A stretch of 64,000 nt of DNA from Thermomonas carbonis (GTDB lineage: Bacteria; Pseudomonadota; Gammaproteobacteria; Xanthomonadales; Xanthomonadaceae), in contig NZ_CP060719.1 of NCBI RefSeq assembly GCF_014396975.1, positions 1,522,001 to 1,586,000 on the forward strand, written 5' to 3'. Of the stretch, positions 61,228-64,000 are shown piece after piece. Numbering within the stretch: position 1 is the stretch's first letter; every line of letters starts with the position of its first letter. Under the pieces are notes generated by a model. It searched no databases. It was not told the DNA's origin and saw only the letters and a list, made by a program, of their open reading frames with translations. A program made the position numbers and the translations under genes.

Positions 61228-62547
61228 ATGAGCCACACCCGCGTCCTCACCGGCATCACCACCTCCGGCACCCCGCACCTCGGCAACTATGTCGGCGCGA
61301 TCCGCCCGGCCATCGCTGCGTCGCGCGCGGCCGGCGTCGAGAGCTTCTATTTCCTCGCCGACTACCACAGCCTGATCAAGGCGCAAGACCCGGCGCGGAC
61401 GCAGCGCTCCACGCTGGAAATCGCGGCGGCATGGCTGGCCTGCGGACTCGAACCGGACAAGGTTTGGTTCTATCGCCAGTCCGACATCCCGGAAATCCCC
61501 GAGCTGACCTGGCTGCTGACCTGCGTGGCCGGCAAGGGCATCCTCAACCGTGCGCATGCCTACAAGGCGGCGGTCGACCGCAACCGCGCCGAGGGCGAGG
61601 ACGACGATGCCGGGGTGAGCGCGGGCCTGTTCATGTACCCGGTGCTGATGGCCGCGGACATCCTGATCTTCAATGCACACAAGGTGCCGGTCGGGCGCGA
61701 CCAGGTGCAGCACATCGAGATGGCGCGCGACTTCGGCCAGCGCTTCAACCACATCTACGGGCAGGATTTCTTCATGCTGCCGGAAGCGGCGGTGGACGAC
61801 AACGTGGCGACCTTGCCCGGCCTCGACGGCCGCAAGATGAGCAAGAGCTACGACAACACCATCCCGATGTTCGCCTCGCGCAACGAGCTGAAGAAGCTGA
61901 TCGCCGGGATCCTCACCGACTCGCGCGCGCCGGGCGAACCCAAGGACATCGAGGGTTCCGCGTTGTTCCAGATCTACCAGGCGTTCGCCTCGGCGCAGGA
62001 CACTGCGGCGTTCGCGCAAGCGTTCGCCGACGGCATCGGCTGGGGCGATGCCAAGCAGCAGCTGTTCGAACGCATCGATGCCGAAGTCACGCCGCTGCGC
62101 GAAAAATACGAAGCCTTGATGGCCCGGCCCGCCGAGATCGAGGCGATCCTGCGCGATGGCGCGGCGCGTTTGCGCGCGCAGCACGCCACCCCGACCCTGC
62201 AGCGCCTGCGCGAGGCCGTGGGCTTGCGCGACCTCTCGCAGGTCAGCACGGTCGATGCGAAATCGGCGAAGAAAGACGCAAGCGTGGCTGCGCCGACGTT
62301 CAAGCAATACCGCGATGCCGACGGCAAGTTCTACTTCAAGCTGGTGCAGGGCGAACGCGTGCTGCTGCAGAGCACCGGCTTCGCCTCGCCTCGCGATGCC
62401 GGCCAGCGCATCGCCGCGATCAAGCAGGGCGAGATCGGCGACGGTGCGAGCGACTTCGCGCTGGGCGACGGCGTGACCGACGAGGAAGTGAACGCCGCGC
62501 TCGCGGCCTTCGTCGCCGCGCAACTGGAAGGCGAGGGCCAGGCATGA
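61228..62547 (+). CDS. trpS: Tryptophanyl-tRNA synthetase with C-terminal DUF1508-like domain
   Basis: The 439-residue class I synthetase charges tRNA-Trp. HIGH is TPHLGNYVG and KMSKS is GRKMSKSYDN. The usual enzyme is about 335 residues; here about 100 follow. Residues about 356-405 (PTFKQYRDADGKFYFKLVQG, then VLLQSTGFASPRDA) resemble the DUF1508/YegP fold, known as a separate small protein. The added domain may bind tRNA or another partner. The next gene overlaps the stop. Confidence 0.92.
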   Translation: MSHTRVLTGITTSGTPHLGNYVGAIRPAIAASRAAGVESFYFLADYHSLIKAQDPARTQRSTLEIAAAWLACGLEPDKVWFYRQSDIPEIPELTWLLTCVAGKGILNRAHAYKAAVDRNRAEGEDDDAGVSAGLFMYPVLMAADILIFNAHKVPVGRDQVQHIEMARDFGQRFNHIYGQDFFMLPEAAVDDNVATLPGLDGRKMSKSYDNTIPMFASRNELKKLIAGILTDSRAPGEPKDIEGSALFQIYQAFASAQDTAAFAQAFADGIGWGDAKQQLFERIDAEVTPLREKYEALMARPAEIEAILRDGAARLRAQHATPTLQRLREAVGLRDLSQVSTVDAKSAKKDASVAAPTFKQYRDADGKFYFKLVQGERVLLQSTGFASPRDAGQRIAAIKQGEIGDGASDFALGDGVTDEEVNAALAAFVAAQLEGEGQA

Positions 62548-62858
62548 GCAATGACGTCGCCGGCATCCCTGCCTTGGCGCTGATCCTGTTCACGCCGTGG
62601 TTCCTGATTCTGGCCGCGCTGTACTGGCTGTACCCGCGGCAGCCACGCAACGCCGCGCGCCTGCGCTTCGACGCGATCGCCCTGCTGCTGGCCTTTGCGG
62701 GTTGCCTGGCCAGCCTCTACTGGAGCTTCGGCATCGCCGATCGCAGTTACGGACAGCTGTGGCCGCAGATCCTGGCGACCTCGGTGGGTTACGGCGTGTT
62801 CCTGGCAGTACTCACGGCGGCGTTCTACCTGCGCCGCAGGATGCTGGCGACGGGCTGA
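62544..62858 (+). CDS. Small membrane protein, unknown
   Basis: The 104-residue product has three hydrophobic helices and short loops. No family is recognised. Its ATG overlaps the trpS stop (ATGA), so the two are co-translated. Confidence 0.7.
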   Translation: MSNDVAGIPALALILFTPWFLILAALYWLYPRQPRNAARLRFDAIALLLAFAGCLASLYWSFGIADRSYGQLWPQILATSVGYGVFLAVLTAAFYLRRRMLATG

Positions 62859-62890
62859 TCAGTCCCGCGATGTGGCGCGGAGCCCGCTCT

Positions 62891-62948
62891 TGTGGGAGGG
62901 GGTTCAGCCCCGACAGAGGAAGGCATCGGGGCTGAAGCCCCTCCCACA
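62891..62948. repeat. Palindromic intergenic repeat
   Basis: Two 23-base arms (62891-62913, 62926-62948) pair at 22 of 23 positions with a 12-base loop. The form with TGTGGGAGGG ends and TTCAGCC core is that of the TGTAGGAGC...CTCCTACA repeat family dispersed in xanthomonads and pseudomonads. Confidence 0.75.
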
Positions 62949-62986
62949 TAAGCCTCGCCTGGCCCAAGACAGTTGCTTCTAGAGGG

Positions 62987-63373
62987 TCAGTCCCAATCGT
63001 TCCAGGCGACGCCGCGCTCCGGGAACTTCGTCCGCACGATGCAGAAGCGTTGCCCGGTCGGCGCTTCCATCACCCACCAGCGCTTCACGAAGGCGATTTT
63101 CTTCGCGCCGAGCGCTTCGAGGCGATCCGCCTCTGCGTTCACGTCATCGGCTTCGATGTCGAGGTGCACTCGAGAGGGATGCGCGACCTTCTGCACTTCG
63201 ATGTGCAGGTCGCCCGGCGTGTCGCCGAGCATCTGGTATTCGGCATCGCCATCGCCGGCGTCGCGGTCCGCAATGCTGCAACCGAGTGCTTGCGCCCAGA
63301 AATCGGTGGCGGCATCGAGATCATCGGTGTTGCAGTCGATGATGAAACCGGAGAGACGGCTGCGATGGGGCAT
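62987..63373 (-). CDS. VOC (glyoxalase-like) family protein
   Basis: The 128-residue protein has one vicinal-oxygen-chelate domain: LSGFIIDCNTDDLDAATDFW, GDLHIEVQKV, VHLDIEADDVNAE and RFCIVRT. It has the glyoxalase-like-2 pattern. GGAGG precedes the ATG at 63373. A palindromic repeat starts 14 bases upstream, so its promoter overlaps the repeat. Confidence 0.85.
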   Translation of the reverse strand: MPHRSRLSGFIIDCNTDDLDAATDFWAQALGCSIADRDAGDGDAEYQMLGDTPGDLHIEVQKVAHPSRVHLDIEADDVNAEADRLEALGAKKIAFVKRWWVMEAPTGQRFCIVRTKFPERGVAWNDWD

Positions 63374-63386
63374 GGCGATTCCTCCA

Positions 63387-63461
63387 TAGCCCGGGTAAGG
63401 GCAGCGCACCCGGGTAGTGGCGATGCGAACCCGGGTGCGGCCTTCGGCCTTACCCGGGCTA
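63387..63461. repeat. Palindromic intergenic repeat
   Basis: TAGCCCGGGTAAGG (63387-63400) pairs perfectly with CCTTACCCGGGCTA (63448-63461); inner GCACCCGGGT (63406-63415) and ACCCGGGTGC (63429-63438) also pair. It lies between the divergently ending E2 gene and the VOC start. It belongs to the TAGCCCGGGTAAG-type repeats common in xanthomonads. Confidence 0.7.
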
Positions 63462-63465
63462 CGAA

Positions 63466-64000
63466 CTATGCCGGCTGGGCCAGATCGTCCAGCAACGCCG
63501 CAAGGAAGCGCGCCGCTTCGCCGCCGGTGCAGGCGCGATGGTCGAAGGTCAGCGAGATCGGCATGCGCCGGTGCACTTCGATGCCGCCCATCACCGCGAC
63601 CACGTCATGCGAGAGCTTGCCCGCACCGACGATCGCCACGCAGGGCGGCACCACGACAGGCGTGGCATAGCGGCCGGCGAACATGCCGAAGTTCGACAAG
63701 CTGATCGTGTAGCCGGAAAGTTCCGACGACGGGATGCTGCGATCCTCGACCTGCGTGCGCAGGCGCTTGATCGCCGCGCGCACGCTGTTGCCGTCGAGCA
63801 TGTCGGCATTGCGCAGGGCCGGCACGAACAGGCCGTCGTCGGTGTCCACCGCGATGCCGAGGTCGACGTGCGGATGCAGGGTGCGGGTGAGGTTGGCGCC
63901 GTCGAACCACGCATTGAGCGCGGGCACCGCCTTGCAGGCCGCGACGATGCCGCGCACCAACCGCGCGGTGATGTCCTGGCGACCACTCCAGGCATGCAGG
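63466..64000 (-). CDS. 2-oxo-acid dehydrogenase E2 (acyltransferase) C-terminal part
   Basis: About 177 C-terminal residues of an E2 catalytic domain are seen; the start and lipoyl domain lie outside the window. It has LNAWFDG and GIAVDTDDGLFVPALRNAD, SNFGMFAGR, and the active-site His in ISLTFDHRACTGGEAARF. The usual DHRxxDG Asp is Thr here. This form fits the branched-chain (bkdB-like) E2 of xanthomonads, but pyruvate-type cannot be excluded. Confidence 0.85.
   Translation of the reverse strand, partial: LHAWSGRQDITARLVRGIVAACKAVPALNAWFDGANLTRTLHPHVDLGIAVDTDDGLFVPALRNADMLDGNSVRAAIKRLRTQVEDRSIPSSELSGYTISLSNFGMFAGRYATPVVVPPCVAIVGAGKLSHDVVAVMGGIEVHRRMPISLTFDHRACTGGEAARFLAALLDDLAQPA

Noticed and set aside
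1..64000. CRISPR arrays, prophage or insertion sequences
   Set aside because: No regularly spaced repeats, transposase, integrase or phage structural genes were found on either strand.

Overview
The window is high-GC, densely packed chromosomal DNA with the gene content and repeat types of a Xanthomonadaceae-like gammaproteobacterium (Lysobacter/Luteimonas/Thermomonas-type). This rests on the strong GC skew at third codon positions, many TonB-dependent receptors, an E2 protein with the DHRxxTG variant motif, and dispersed palindromic repeats of xanthomonad type. No prophage, insertion sequence, integrase or CRISPR array is visible, and one tRNA gene (Thr, anticodon TGT) is present.

Region by region. 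0-15 kb is mixed housekeeping and stress functions: an exported endonuclease/phosphatase-fold protein (cut by the window edge), a MAPEG membrane protein, gene remnants, a cold-shock protein, threonine aldolase, two diguanylate cyclases, a lipocalin, hydrolases, adenine phosphoribosyltransferase, and alanine dehydrogenase divergent from an Lrp-type regulator. 15.3-28.7 kb is a co-directional accessory catabolic locus: a CoA-ester lyase, a sodium symporter with an extra extracytoplasmic domain, a LysR regulator, a TonB receptor, a class C beta-lactamase-like esterase, a TIM-barrel/SUMF1 fusion, a GH127 glycosidase and a CaiB-type CoA-transferase. The parts list suggests outer- and inner-membrane import of a glycosylated or esterified organic acid, removal of its sugar and ester groups, then CoA activation and retro-aldol cleavage. 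The substrate is unknown.

28.9-34.7 kb holds envelope proteins (a TPR protein, a lytic transglycosylase, an EF-hand protein, an NlpE-like lipoprotein). 34.9-43.6 kb is a second accessory locus: MFS transporter and type-B carboxylesterase on one strand, TonB receptor, acyl-CoA synthetase and TetR repressor on the other, and a steroid/hydroxyacyl-CoA-type short-chain dehydrogenase diverging from the receptor. A near-perfect palindrome lies in that divergent promoter and a related one lies upstream of the MFS gene, so the TetR protein probably controls the set. It is followed by acnD-prpF (2-methylcitrate pathway) without prpB or prpC.

47.5-64 kb returns to core genes: dusA, a citrulline/arginine-hydrolase-like gene, a PepSY-phoP-phoQ unit, mtfA, a one-polypeptide fatty-acid-kinase/binding-protein fusion directly upstream of plsY, birA, coaX, a SPOR protein, tRNA-Thr, arginase, two entericidin-like lipoproteins, a trpS with a DUF1508-like C-terminal extension, and the end of a branched-chain-type E2 gene. 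Several dispersed palindromic repeats occur here, two of them inside or at the end of coding sequences (dusA, birA).
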